Made by a program: the position numbers and the translations under genes
Notes under the pieces: generated by a model
Told to the model about the DNA's origin: nothing
Database searches by the model: none
What the model saw: only the letters and a program-made list of their open reading frames with translations
Part shown: positions 25,151 to 34,075 of the stretch, one piece after another
Numbering within the stretch: position 1 is the stretch's first letter
Layout: each line of letters starts with the position of its first letter
Assembly (NCBI GenBank): GCA_016710645.1
Contig: JADJVI010000004.1
Coordinates: 30,459-94,458 of the forward strand
Direction of reading: 5' to 3'
Length of the DNA stretch: 64,000 nt
Source of the DNA: Actinomycetales bacterium
GTDB lineage: Bacteria; Actinomycetota; Actinomycetes; Actinomycetales; Dermatophilaceae

Positions 25151-26761
25151 TCACGCTTGGCGGTCGGCCCACCACTGCAATAGGCGCTCAGCGGCCGCGT
25201 CCTTGCCGATCGGACCCTCATCCAGGCGCACGCTCAACAGGTACTTGTAGGCCTGCCCCAACACCGGCCCCGGCGCAATCCCCAACACCGCGGCGATCTC
25301 GTTGCCGTCCAGCTCGGGCCGCACCGCCGCCAACTCTTCCTCGACGGCCAGCCGGGCAATCCGCAGCTCCAGCTCGTCATAGGTGCGTGCCAACCGCGCC
25401 GCCTTGCGGGCATTCCGGGTCGTGCAGTCCGACCGGGTCAACAGGTGCAGCCGCTCCAGCAGCGGCCCGGCGTCGGTGACATAGCGCCGCACCGCCGAGT
25501 CGGTCCATTGCCCGGTGCCATAGCCGTGGAACCGCAGATGCAGCTCGACCAGCCGCGCGACCGCCTTGATCGTCTCCTTGTCGAAGCGCATCTCCCGCAT
25601 CCTCTTGGCGACCATCCGCGCGCCCACCAGCTCGTGGTGGTGGAAGGACACGCCCCCGCCCGCCTCGAACCGCCGCGTCGCCGGCTTCCCGATGTCGTGC
25701 AGCAGGGCGGCCAAGCGCAGCACGAGATCCGGACGCTCCACGACCGGGTATGCCGTGTCGCCACCTCCCGCGCCAGCCTCACCACCACCGCCGACCCCAC
25801 CGCCGACACCAGCGCTGACCCCACCAGCCGACGCGCGCAACCCAGCCCGCGACGCCGGGGTCGAGCCCTCCAGGGCGATGGCTTGCTCCAACACGGTGAG
25901 CGAGTGCTCGTAGACATCCTTGTGCCGGTGGTGCTCGTCGACCTCCAGCCGCAACGCCGACAGCTCCGGCAGGAACACATCGGACAGCCCGGTGTCGACC
26001 AGCAGGGTCAAGCCCTGCCGAGGGTCCGGTGCCAACAGCAGTTTGGTGAACTCGTCCCGCACCCGCTCGGCCGACACCATGGCGAGCGTCGAGGCGCGAG
26101 CCGACATCGCGGCATACACCTCAGGCGCGACGACGAACCCGAGTTGCGCCGCGAACCGAGCCGCCCGCATCATCCGCAGCGGATCGTCGGCGAAGGATTC
26201 CTCGGGGGTGGCCGGCGTCCGTAACCGGCCGGCGGCCAGATCGGCCAGCCCCCCGTGCAGGTCGACGAACTCCAGCGAGGGCAGCCGTAGCGCCATAGCG
26301 TTGACGGTGAAGTCCCGGCGCACCAGGTCATCGGCCAGCGAAGATCCAAAGGCCACGACCGGCTTGCGGGTCGAGCGGTCGTAGACATCGGTGCGGTAGG
26401 TCGTGATCTCGATCTGAGCGTCGCCCTTGCGCAGCCCGATGGTCCCGAACGCCCGGCCGATCTCCCAGTGCGCGTCCGCCCACCCCCGAATCACCGCCAG
26501 AGTGGCATCCGGCGAGGCATCGGTCGTGAAGTCGAGGTCGGGCGAGGTGCGGCCGATGAAGGCATCACGCACGGGGCCACCGACCAGAGCCAGCTCGTGA
26601 CCGGCGGCAGCAAACCGCTCGCCGAGCTCGCGCAACAACGGCAACGCCGGAGCCAGGGTCGCCACCGCAGCCCGCAACAGCGCCGGATCAACCGCCCCGG
26701 CAGCGTCGCGGGAGCCGCCTGACATACCCGGATCTGCACCCACACCACCGCCGGAAGCCAT
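25151..26761 (-). CDS. CCA tRNA nucleotidyltransferase (poly(A) polymerase family)
   Basis: 536-residue nucleotidyltransferase that adds or repairs the tRNA 3' CCA end. The head domain has LALVGGPVRDAFIGR and DLDFTTDASPD, the class II signature with the two metal-binding Asp residues, then RRDFTVNAMAL and DDPLRMMRAARFAAQLGF. An HD domain follows (LAALLHDIGKPATRR). Between them is a Gly/Ala-rich insertion (ASAGGVSAGVGGGVGGGGEA), ending in DTAYPV, which is encoded by a GGCATAC word and is absent from typical family members. The ATG at 26761 was chosen; the frame stays open upstream but would run into the divergent Nudix gene. The homologue Rv3907c has the same neighbour. Confidence 0.9.
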   Translation of the reverse strand: MASGGGVGADPGMSGGSRDAAGAVDPALLRAAVATLAPALPLLRELGERFAAAGHELALVGGPVRDAFIGRTSPDLDFTTDASPDATLAVIRGWADAHWEIGRAFGTIGLRKGDAQIEITTYRTDVYDRSTRKPVVAFGSSLADDLVRRDFTVNAMALRLPSLEFVDLHGGLADLAAGRLRTPATPEESFADDPLRMMRAARFAAQLGFVVAPEVYAAMSARASTLAMVSAERVRDEFTKLLLAPDPRQGLTLLVDTGLSDVFLPELSALRLEVDEHHRHKDVYEHSLTVLEQAIALEGSTPASRAGLRASAGGVSAGVGGGVGGGGEAGAGGGDTAYPVVERPDLVLRLAALLHDIGKPATRRFEAGGGVSFHHHELVGARMVAKRMREMRFDKETIKAVARLVELHLRFHGYGTGQWTDSAVRRYVTDAGPLLERLHLLTRSDCTTRNARKAARLARTYDELELRIARLAVEEELAAVRPELDGNEIAAVLGIAPGPVLGQAYKYLLSVRLDEGPIGKDAAAERLLQWWADRQA

Positions 26762-26839
26762 AACGGCCAAGGTTACCGACCGGTTGCCCGGGTGCGCGTC
26801 ACAGCCGGCCCGATTGGACCCGCTCGTTAGAGTGGAAGG

Positions 26840-27322
26840 ATGAACGCCGCCCATGCCACCCCCTCCCCAGGCAGGTACCTGCCCTGGGTCGAGGAGCGGT
26901 CGGCGGGCGGCGTCGTCGTCGACATCCACGAGGGCGCGGCTCGCACCGCGGTCATCGCGCGCCGCAACCGCGCCGGGCGCATCGAGTGGTGCTTGCCCAA
27001 GGGTCACATCGAGCCCGGCGAGTCGCTGCCCGAGACCGCGGTCCGCGAGGTCGCCGAGGAGACCGGCATCACCGGGCGAGTGCTGGCCGAGCTGGGCACC
27101 ATCGACTATTGGTTCGCGGCGGGCGACAAGCGGGTGCACAAGTTCGTCCACCACTACCTGCTCGAAGCGACCGGCGGCGAACTCACCATCGACAACGACC
27201 CCGACCAGGAAGCCATCGACGTCGCCTGGTTCCCGCTCCAGCAGGTCCACCAGCACCTGACCTTCCCCAACGAGCGGCGCATCGCCAAGGTGGCCTGGGA
27301 GCGTCTAGCGGGCACCGCGTGA
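26840..27322 (+). CDS. Nudix hydrolase (MutT4-like)
   Basis: 160-residue Nudix protein. The Nudix box is complete, from GHIEPGESLPETAVR through EVAEETGI, with all the metal-binding Glu residues. The substrate is not evident; the syntenic M. tuberculosis gene is mutT4 (Rv3908). It is transcribed divergently from the CCA-adding enzyme across a 78-bp gap. Its stop overlaps the GTG start of the next gene (GTGA). Confidence 0.93.
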   Translation: MNAAHATPSPGRYLPWVEERSAGGVVVDIHEGAARTAVIARRNRAGRIEWCLPKGHIEPGESLPETAVREVAEETGITGRVLAELGTIDYWFAAGDKRVHKFVHHYLLEATGGELTIDNDPDQEAIDVAWFPLQQVHQHLTFPNERRIAKVAWERLAGTA

Positions 27323-29700
27323 CCTCCCCGGCGGGCTTCCGGCGCGCGCGGCTCCGGCGAGCTGCCACGGTCCTCGTCGCTGCGCTCGCCGCGTCCCTCA
27401 CTGTCCTCGGTGCCCCACCAGCCAGCGCCGGTATGCCGTCTCCGCTCACCTCCGCGCCCGGCTCCGCGCCCGCACTGCCGACGGCCAACCTGCCCACGGC
27501 CAACCTGCCCGCCGACCTCACCCTCACCGCTGTCACCCCGCCGGTCGCGACCGCCACCGCGGGCGTGACCGTGACAGGCACCATCCGCTCGACCACGGGC
27601 GCCAGCTATGTCGACCCGGAGATCCGGATCATCCGCCCTCGACCGGGCATCCTCACCCGAGCCGATGTCACCGCCTGGGCCGCCGACACCACCCCCGTCA
27701 GCACCGGCACCGAACTCGCCCGCGCCACCATCTCCGCCCACGTCGGACCGGACACCCCCGCGACCTACTCGATGACGCTCACCCCCGCGGCGCTACGCCT
27801 GAGCCGCACCAGCGGGGTGGTGCCCATCGACATCCAGCTCGTCACCAGCGTCGGCGTGCAGGCCTCAGTGCACACCTTCGTCGGCTGGCAGCGCGCCCCC
27901 GAAGCCACCGCGCTCTCGGTCACCTGGCTCATGCCGCTCACCCTCGACGCCGACCCGGCGCTGCACTCCTCGACCCCGAGCACCCGCGCGGCGGCCTGGA
28001 CCGCGGCCGTCGGTGCCGAGTCGCGGATCACCCGGCTGCTCACCGCCACCGCGACAACCCCGATCGGGTATGCCGTCGACCCCGCCTTGCTGGGCCCCCC
28101 GGGCCCGTCATCGGCTGGTGCGACCAGCTCGGCGGCCTCGATCATTGACGCCGCCCGGGCAAGGGTCACGAACGCCCTTGCTGCCCAACAAAATACGATC
28201 GTCGGAGCTGACGAGATCGCGGCCCGGCGCAGCCTGGCCACCGCCCTCTCCACTGCCGCCGCCACCCACCCGATCTGGGCCTTGCCGCAGGACGACCTCG
28301 ACCTCGGGGCGCTCTTCGATTCCGGCGTCGACCTGCGCAACCCGGCCGTCGCCGCGTGGCTGCACGATCTCACTGCTCCGGCGCCGTTGCTCACCGCGGT
28401 GACCCAATCCGGCACCGGGTCGGCCAGCGCCCTCACCCATGTCGCTTGGCCCGCGGACGGGCGGCTTCCGGTCGGCCGCGAGGAGGCCGTGCACACGGCA
28501 TACGGGCAATGGGGGCCGGACGTGCTGCTGGTGAGCACCGAGGCGACCAATGTCGATCCCGACGTGACCCCGCAGGCCGCCGCTCGCACGCCGCTGGGGC
28601 AGCCGGTGCTGCGTTACGACGACGTGCTCGCCGCGATCGCGAGCCGGGTGCGCAGCCCGGCTGACGTGGGGCTGGCCGGGCAGGAGTTCCTCGCCCAGAC
28701 CGCGACCCTGTGGGCGCAGGCACCGCAGCGCGACCGCTCACTGCTGGTCGTGCTCCCCCGCGACTTCGACACCGACCCGGCGGCGTTCGCGGCCTTCCGA
28801 CAACTCACCGACGCCTCGCCGTGGGCTGCAGCGGGTCGGCTCGGCGATGCCCTCGATGCGTCGCGGGCGGCCAATGCCGACTTCGTCGATCCGGTGCTCG
28901 CCGTAGGTTCGGCGCCTGGCTCAGCGCCTGGCTCGGCCTCTGGCTCCTCCTCTGGCTCGGTCCTCGACGCAGCCCTCGCGACAAGGCTGGCCAACGACCG
29001 GGGCACCCTCGCGACCTACCTCGCCCTCAGCTCGTCACCCTCCAGCGCGATGAGCCGTTGGGCGGACCTCGTCGACGCCCTTGCCGGACTGCGCTGGCGC
29101 AGCCAACCCGCCGCGCACGCCGCCCTGGTCGCCGACCTCGACCGAGGCATTGCCGGCCTTGAGGGTGGCCTGGTCATCGCCGAGCAGACGACGAACTTCC
29201 TCGCCGACGAGGGCGTCTTGTTGGTGACCGTCGTCAACGATCTCGACGTCGGCGTCGACGATGTCCGGGTCAACCTCGCCCCCACCAACCCCCGGATGTA
29301 CGTCGTCGAACCCGCTGCTCCCCTGCACATCGGCGCGCACAGCAAAGCGACCGCTCGGGTGCGCCTCGCCGCCGCAGCGCAAGGGCTGGTCCCCATCGAC
29401 GCCTGGCTCACCTCGGCCGACGGGGGCCGGGTCAGTGCGACCACTCGCATCACCGTCCGTGCAGCTCCCCCCGGGGTGTGGCTCTACGTCGTGGGCGGAG
29501 TCATCGTCGGGGGACTGGTCATCGTTGGCGCGGTGCAGGCCCTGACCAAGCCGCGTCGCGAGGTGCCCGGGATCGACCTCGACCCCATCCAACCCACTCC
29601 GGAAGACCCGGTGTCGGCGCCGATCAAGCACCCCAATTCCGCCCTGGGCCGACCCCAGACCCCTGCGAGCCACCCGGCGTCCGGCCCGCCCGACGCTTAG
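27319..29700 (+). CDS. DUF6049 family exported membrane protein
   Basis: 793-residue secreted protein anchored at the C-terminus. A signal peptide (RRAATVLVAALAASLTVLG, cleaved after about PASA) starts it, and one C-terminal membrane helix (VVGGVIVGGLVIVGAVQAL) ends it, with a short Pro-rich cytoplasmic tail. The extracytoplasmic part has no enzyme motif that I recognise. A Gly/Ser/Pro stretch near residue 535 comes from a short in-frame repeat. The GTG at 27319 overlaps the Nudix stop by four bases. The homologue Rv3909 normally precedes murJ; here murJ is not present. The function is unknown, probably cell-envelope related. Confidence 0.85.
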   Translation: MTSPAGFRRARLRRAATVLVAALAASLTVLGAPPASAGMPSPLTSAPGSAPALPTANLPTANLPADLTLTAVTPPVATATAGVTVTGTIRSTTGASYVDPEIRIIRPRPGILTRADVTAWAADTTPVSTGTELARATISAHVGPDTPATYSMTLTPAALRLSRTSGVVPIDIQLVTSVGVQASVHTFVGWQRAPEATALSVTWLMPLTLDADPALHSSTPSTRAAAWTAAVGAESRITRLLTATATTPIGYAVDPALLGPPGPSSAGATSSAASIIDAARARVTNALAAQQNTIVGADEIAARRSLATALSTAAATHPIWALPQDDLDLGALFDSGVDLRNPAVAAWLHDLTAPAPLLTAVTQSGTGSASALTHVAWPADGRLPVGREEAVHTAYGQWGPDVLLVSTEATNVDPDVTPQAAARTPLGQPVLRYDDVLAAIASRVRSPADVGLAGQEFLAQTATLWAQAPQRDRSLLVVLPRDFDTDPAAFAAFRQLTDASPWAAAGRLGDALDASRAANADFVDPVLAVGSAPGSAPGSASGSSSGSVLDAALATRLANDRGTLATYLALSSSPSSAMSRWADLVDALAGLRWRSQPAAHAALVADLDRGIAGLEGGLVIAEQTTNFLADEGVLLVTVVNDLDVGVDDVRVNLAPTNPRMYVVEPAAPLHIGAHSKATARVRLAAAAQGLVPIDAWLTSADGGRVSATTRITVRAAPPGVWLYVVGGVIVGGLVIVGAVQALTKPRREVPGIDLDPIQPTPEDPVSAPIKHPNSALGRPQTPASHPASGPPDA

Positions 29701-29774
29701 GATGGCAAGGCGCGTGGTCGGCCCGGGCGGCGACCGCGCACGTCGGTGCGACGGCATACCTGGAGGGAGGCACC

Positions 29775-31571
29775 GTGTCGGGTCTGGGGCCGGGGAGCCT
29801 GCTGGCGGACCAGCGGTATGCCGTCCGCGAGCGCCTCTCGACCACGGCGGCCTGGGAGCGCTGGGACGCCCATGACACCACCCTCGACCGGTCGGTCGTC
29901 GCGTTCACCTTCGCGGCGACGGCGCCCGCCGCGGCCGCAGCCATCGACGTCGCGCGGCGGGCGGCCGGCCTGGAAGACCCGCGCCTGCTGCGCATCCTCG
30001 ATGTCGTCGTCCAGGATGACCTCGCCGCCATCATCGAGGAACCGCTGCCCGATGCCCGCTCGCTGACCCAGGTCATCCACGACGGCCCGCTGCCATCCGA
30101 AGAGGCCCGCCGTATCGTCGGTGAGGCCGCCACCGCTCTCGCATCCGCCGAGGCCCGGGGTCTGCATCATCACCTGCTGTCATCCGACACGATCCGGGTG
30201 TTGCCCGACGGCGGAGTCAAGGTTCGCGGTCTGTCCTACGAAGCGGCCCTGGCCGGCATCGACATCGACGACGGCGAGGAGGGCAACCGCCGCGACGCGC
30301 ACGGTTTGATCGCCTCCCTGTATGCCGCGCTGGCAGCCCGCTGGCCGCTGACCTCTCCCGCGGTCGACCTCGATGCGGCCCCACGGGTTGCCGATCGCAT
30401 CGTCGCCCCCGGTGAGATCGAAGCCGGCATCGACGCCGAGCTCGACGACCTGTGCCTGGCGGGCCTCACCGACGGGGGTGGTCCGGCCCCGCAGACTCCA
30501 GCACAAGTGGTCACCGCGTTGCGTCCGTGGTCGCCTACTCCGGTCATCGATCTCGCGGTGGTCCGTCCGGGGGCCCAGTCCCTCGGCGCCGTCGCCGAAG
30601 ACGATCTGCCTCCGGCCACCCAAGCCCCCGAGGGCGCGGCAGCAACGGCGGCGCTGCCAGTCGTGACGCCGGTCGTCGCGCCTGCCGTCGCTCGCCCAGA
30701 GACCAGCGGCGTTGAGAGCAGCGGCGCGGCGGTGAGCGGCACGGCATACCCGACTCGCCAATCACCCCGCGAGGTGGCCGCCGCAGCCGAGCCGGCCGCA
30801 GACCCGCCGGGCGCGTGGGAGGCCTACCTCGACGACCTCCAGGAGACCCCGATCAGCGAAGTGCTCGCCGAGCGGGGTGAGTACTACTCGCCATCGACGC
30901 AGTTCGGAGCCGGCAGTGAAGGCCGGCAGGAACGCAAGCTCGCGCTGATCATCGTCGGGGCGCTCGTGGGGCTGCTCGCAATCCTCGGCTACTGCGGGGC
31001 GCCACGGCTGTCTCCGTCCGATCTCGGGCTGGTGGCCCCGTCGCGCACCGTTATGGCCACCGCCAAGCCGACCTCAGCCGGTGCCGGCGCAACGGGTGGG
31101 ACGGGCGCCGCCTCGGGCACCGAGGCTCCGCTCGCGGCCGTGGCGATCATTGGCGGCGCGGGTTACGAGCCGCAGAACGGCGGCCAGGTCGCCAACAAGA
31201 CCGCGCCCCGGGCCTATGACGGCGACCTCACGACACTCTGGCAGAGCAACAAGTGGTATGCCACGGAGAAGTTCGGCGGCCTCGGCATCCCCGGCACCGG
31301 CCTCATCCTCGACCTGGGCCAGAACACCCCGGTGCGCCAGGTCAAGGTCACTCTCCCGGTGCCGCAGGACATCACCGTCTACGTTGCGGGCAATGCCACG
31401 GTCGATGGTGCGACCGCCATCGGTAGCAAGGTCGCAGCCTCCGGCGAGGTGGTCTTCGACGCGCCGACGGCTATCGACGGCGACCTCGTCATCGTCTACG
31501 TCACCAAGCTCGGCCCCGACACCACCGGACGGTTCCGGGCCATGGTGTCGGAGGTCCAGGTCCTGCGGTGA
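29775..31571 (+). CDS. pseudokinase with membrane helix and discoidin-like domain
   Basis: 598-residue protein with a GTG start preceded by GGAGGGAGG. The first 260 residues follow a protein kinase fold, but the catalytic loop reads HHHLLSSDTIRVLP in place of HRDxKPxN, and the DFG position reads VKVRGLSYEA, so it cannot be a normal kinase. A linker, a membrane helix (LALIIVGALVGLLAILGYC) and a C-terminal F5/8-type domain (YDGDLTTLWQSNKWY, GLILDLGQNTPVRQVKVTL) follow. In M. tuberculosis the equivalent pseudokinase is fused to MurJ (Rv3910) and recruits FhaA. Here the MurJ part is absent from both the gene and the locus. Confidence 0.85.
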   Translation: MSGLGPGSLLADQRYAVRERLSTTAAWERWDAHDTTLDRSVVAFTFAATAPAAAAAIDVARRAAGLEDPRLLRILDVVVQDDLAAIIEEPLPDARSLTQVIHDGPLPSEEARRIVGEAATALASAEARGLHHHLLSSDTIRVLPDGGVKVRGLSYEAALAGIDIDDGEEGNRRDAHGLIASLYAALAARWPLTSPAVDLDAAPRVADRIVAPGEIEAGIDAELDDLCLAGLTDGGGPAPQTPAQVVTALRPWSPTPVIDLAVVRPGAQSLGAVAEDDLPPATQAPEGAAATAALPVVTPVVAPAVARPETSGVESSGAAVSGTAYPTRQSPREVAAAAEPAADPPGAWEAYLDDLQETPISEVLAERGEYYSPSTQFGAGSEGRQERKLALIIVGALVGLLAILGYCGAPRLSPSDLGLVAPSRTVMATAKPTSAGAGATGGTGAASGTEAPLAAVAIIGGAGYEPQNGGQVANKTAPRAYDGDLTTLWQSNKWYATEKFGGLGIPGTGLILDLGQNTPVRQVKVTLPVPQDITVYVAGNATVDGATAIGSKVAASGEVVFDAPTAIDGDLVIVYVTKLGPDTTGRFRAMVSEVQVLR

Positions 31572-31599
31572 CCTCACCGGCCCAAGGGAAGGGACTCCC

Positions 31600-32391
31600 G
31601 TGACCGGCGATCCCGCGCCCTCAGATTTGCCGGCCGATGTGGCCGATGTGGCCGATGTCGACGGTTCAGGCGACGTCGAGGCTGCCGTCCAGAGCCACAC
31701 TGATCGCTCGGGTCATCTCGACGTCGTCGACATCTTCGACGTGCGCTCACGGGTTGACTCCGATCTCGATCTGGTCGACGAGTTGGGGCTCACCGACAGC
31801 GATCAGGGTGACCCTGCCTCAGGCAGCGACGGGGGAGCACCGATCGTGGCACTGCGCCGCGGCGCACGGAACGTTGACCCGGGCGTCTTTCGTCGTCGGC
31901 GTGCCCTCGCCGCGCTCGGCGCCGCAGCCGGGGTGGTCGTGCTGGTCGTCGGCGGCGCCACCGTGGTCCGGTCGGTGTTCGGCTCCACCTCAGGTCCGGC
32001 CACCCAGGGGGTGTCGACCCTGCCCTACACGTCTGCCGCGGCGCCGTTGACCTCGCGGCTGCATGTCGAGTCGAGTTCCCGCGCATATACCCGGGCCAAC
32101 GTTGCGACCCTGGCCCAGGACGTCCTCGAAACGCCGGGCACGGCATACCCCTTTGCGCCCGACTCGCCGGACGCGCTGTCGGTGACCACCGCGAGCGGCC
32201 TCAGCGGGTGCCTCTTCACGCTCGGGGAGCTCGACGCCAACCGCATCGCCGTGGACCTGGCGACCTATGAAGGGGCGCCGGCTGCGATCGTCGTCGTCAT
32301 CGACGGCGGACTCAAGCAGGTGTATGCCGTGGAACGCACCTGCACCAAGGGCAACCCGCACACCCTCGCCGGCCCCTTCCCCATGACCTGA
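31600..32391 (+). CDS. single-pass membrane protein of unknown function
   Basis: 263-residue protein with a GTG start at 31600, 28 bp after the pseudokinase stop. An acidic N-terminal region (about 90 residues, repeated ADVADV) precedes one membrane helix (LAALGAAAGVVVLVVGG) and an extracytoplasmic domain of about 140 residues with two Cys (SGLSGCLFTLGE and ERTCTKGN). Position and topology match the anti-sigma-type gene found between sigM and trxB in related genomes, but no sigma factor gene is next to it and no zinc-binding anti-sigma motif is visible. I do not assign a function. Confidence 0.7.
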   Translation: MTGDPAPSDLPADVADVADVDGSGDVEAAVQSHTDRSGHLDVVDIFDVRSRVDSDLDLVDELGLTDSDQGDPASGSDGGAPIVALRRGARNVDPGVFRRRRALAALGAAAGVVVLVVGGATVVRSVFGSTSGPATQGVSTLPYTSAAAPLTSRLHVESSSRAYTRANVATLAQDVLETPGTAYPFAPDSPDALSVTTASGLSGCLFTLGELDANRIAVDLATYEGAPAAIVVVIDGGLKQVYAVERTCTKGNPHTLAGPFPMT

Positions 32392-32410
32392 CCCCTCCGC
32401 CCTCTCCCCC

Positions 32411-32464
32411 AGTTTTGGTGTGTCGAAAATGGCGCCCAGGCGCTGGTTGCGCCACACCAAAACT
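32411..32464. repeat. dispersed palindromic element, copy 2
   Basis: Arms AGTTTTGGTGTG and CACACCAAAACT enclose about 30 bp with an inner GGCGCC near the centre. It lies 20 bp after the membrane-protein stop and upstream of trxB. It shares its arms with copies at 25081 and 46050. Confidence 0.82.
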
Positions 32465-32575
32465 CGTCGGAGCGGAACAGGGCCGACTCCGACATGGTTG
32501 AGGCCCACGAGACGACTCGTCATATCGACATTTGCTAATATGAACACCCCCGCACTCACGACCCGGAGAGCTCGA

Positions 32576-33571
32576 ATGACCGCACACCCCGCAGCCACCC
32601 CCGAGACTGCCGCAACCGGCGACGCCGACCCCGAGGTGCGGGAGGTCATCATCATCGGGTCCGGACCCGCCGGCTACACCGCAGCGGTGTATGCCGCCCG
32701 CGCCGGCCTGCGCCCCCTGCTCTTCGAAGGCTCGGTCACCGCCGGCGGGGCGCTGATGAACACGACCGACGTCGAGAACTTCCCCGGCTTCCGCGACGGC
32801 ATCATGGGGCCCGACCTCATGGAGGCGATGCGGGCCCAGGCCGAGCGTTTCGGCACCGAATTCATCACCGACGACGTCGTCTCGGTCTCGCTGGACGGGC
32901 CGGTGAAGTCGGTCACCGACGGTGACAACAAGTCCTACGCCGCCCGGGCCGTCATCCTCGCGATGGGCTCGGCATACCGGGAGCTCGGACTTCCCGACGA
33001 GAAGCGGCTGTCCGGCCATGGCGTCTCGTGGTGCGCGACCTGCGACGGGTTCTTCTTCCGCGACCAAGACATCGCGGTCGTCGGCGGTGGCGACTCGGCG
33101 GTCGAGGAGGCCACCTTCCTCACCAAGTTCGCCCGCAGCGTGACGATCATCCACCGCCGCGACGAGCTGCGGGCCAGCAAGATCATGGCCGCGCGCGCCC
33201 ACTCCAACGACAAGATCCGCTTCGCGTGGAACTCCCAGGTCACCGCTATCCACGGCGACGCCAAGCTCAGCGGGGTGACGCTCACCGACACGGTGACCGG
33301 CGAGCAGCGCGAGCTGACTGTCACCGGACTGTTCGTCGCGATCGGGCACGACCCGCGCAACGAGCTGGTCAAGGACGTCGTGACCCTCGACGAGGGTGGC
33401 TATGTCGTCGTCGACGGGCGGTCGACCCGCACCAATGTCGATGGCGTTTTCGCCTGTGGCGACCTCGTTGACCACACCTACCGCCAGGCGATCACGGCGG
33501 CGGGTTCGGGGTGCTCCGCCGCGCTCGATGCGGAGCACTACCTCACGGCGCTCGCCGACGGCGCGCACTGA
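32576..33571 (+). CDS. trxB: thioredoxin-disulfide reductase
   Basis: 331-residue NADPH-dependent flavoenzyme. FAD-binding motif GSGPAGYTAAVYAARAG, redox-active pair SWCATCDGFFF, NADPH-binding VVGGGDSAVEEATFL and C-terminal FAD motif GVFACGDLVD are all intact. It reduces the thioredoxin encoded just downstream. The ATG at 32576 was chosen because GGAGAG lies 8-13 bases upstream; the open frame extends further but without homology. TAATAT at 32536-32541 may be a -10 box. Confidence 0.95.
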   Translation: MTAHPAATPETAATGDADPEVREVIIIGSGPAGYTAAVYAARAGLRPLLFEGSVTAGGALMNTTDVENFPGFRDGIMGPDLMEAMRAQAERFGTEFITDDVVSVSLDGPVKSVTDGDNKSYAARAVILAMGSAYRELGLPDEKRLSGHGVSWCATCDGFFFRDQDIAVVGGGDSAVEEATFLTKFARSVTIIHRRDELRASKIMAARAHSNDKIRFAWNSQVTAIHGDAKLSGVTLTDTVTGEQRELTVTGLFVAIGHDPRNELVKDVVTLDEGGYVVVDGRSTRTNVDGVFACGDLVDHTYRQAITAAGSGCSAALDAEHYLTALADGAH

Positions 33572-33577
33572 CGCCCG

Positions 33578-33631
33578 GTATGCCGGGTGCCGCCTTCCGC
33601 TGTAGGGCACTGTCGGTGCCACCCGGCATAC
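33578..33631. terminator. hairpin 3' of trxB made of two inverted signal words
   Basis: GTATGCCGGGTG at 33578-33589 and its exact complement CACCCGGCATAC at 33620-33631 start 7 bp after the trxB stop. The 12-bp stem with a 30-base loop could end trxB transcription or fold as an intergenic stem. It consists of two copies of the over-represented GTATGCC word in opposite orientation. Confidence 0.5.
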
Positions 33632-33682
33632 TCGAGTCTGGAGACGAAGGTAGCCGCTCCTGGGCGGCGTTATGTGTACTTA

Positions 33683-33700
33683 TTCAGGACGTATCCTGAA
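33683..33700. promoter_or_regulatory. palindrome upstream of trxA, possible operator
   Basis: TTCAGGA and TCCTGAA, 7-bp perfect arms around the 4-base centre CGTA, about 22 bp before the trxA start codon. The size and symmetry suit a dimeric regulator, or a small hairpin in the 5' leader. I know no regulator for this exact site. Confidence 0.4.
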
Positions 33701-33721
33701 CTTCGACCGAAAGGATTGACC

Positions 33722-34048
33722 ATGGGAGCCATTCCCGCCACAACCGACGCGACCTTTGACCAGGACGTGTTGGCCAGCTCCAAACCGGTGCTGGTCGACT
33801 TCTGGGCGGCATGGTGCGGGCCGTGCAAGCAGATCGCGCCGATTCTTGAGGAGATCTACGCCGAGCACGGCGACAAGCTCGAGATCCGCAAGCTCGACTC
33901 CGACGCCAACCCTAAGTCGACGATGCGCTTTGGTGTCACCGGCCTGCCGACGCTCAACCTCTACGTCAACGGTGAGGTCGTCAAGTCGATCGTCGGCGCC
34001 AAGCCCAAGCGGATCATCCTCAAGGAGCTGGAAGACTTCCTCGGCTGA
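33722..34048 (+). CDS. trxA: thioredoxin
   Basis: 108-residue thioredoxin with the active site FWAAWCGPCKQIAP, the cis-proline segment TGLPTLNLYVNG and normal family length. It is the electron carrier reduced by the TrxB encoded 150 bp upstream. The ATG at 33722 is preceded by AAAGGA. It corresponds to Rv3914. In mycobacteria cwlM follows; here only 27 bp separate trxA from the convergent parB. Confidence 0.96.
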   Translation: MGAIPATTDATFDQDVLASSKPVLVDFWAAWCGPCKQIAPILEEIYAEHGDKLEIRKLDSDANPKSTMRFGVTGLPTLNLYVNGEVVKSIVGAKPKRIILKELEDFLG

Positions 34049-34075
34049 GCGCCTTTGCGCGTGAGTCGGTGAGGC

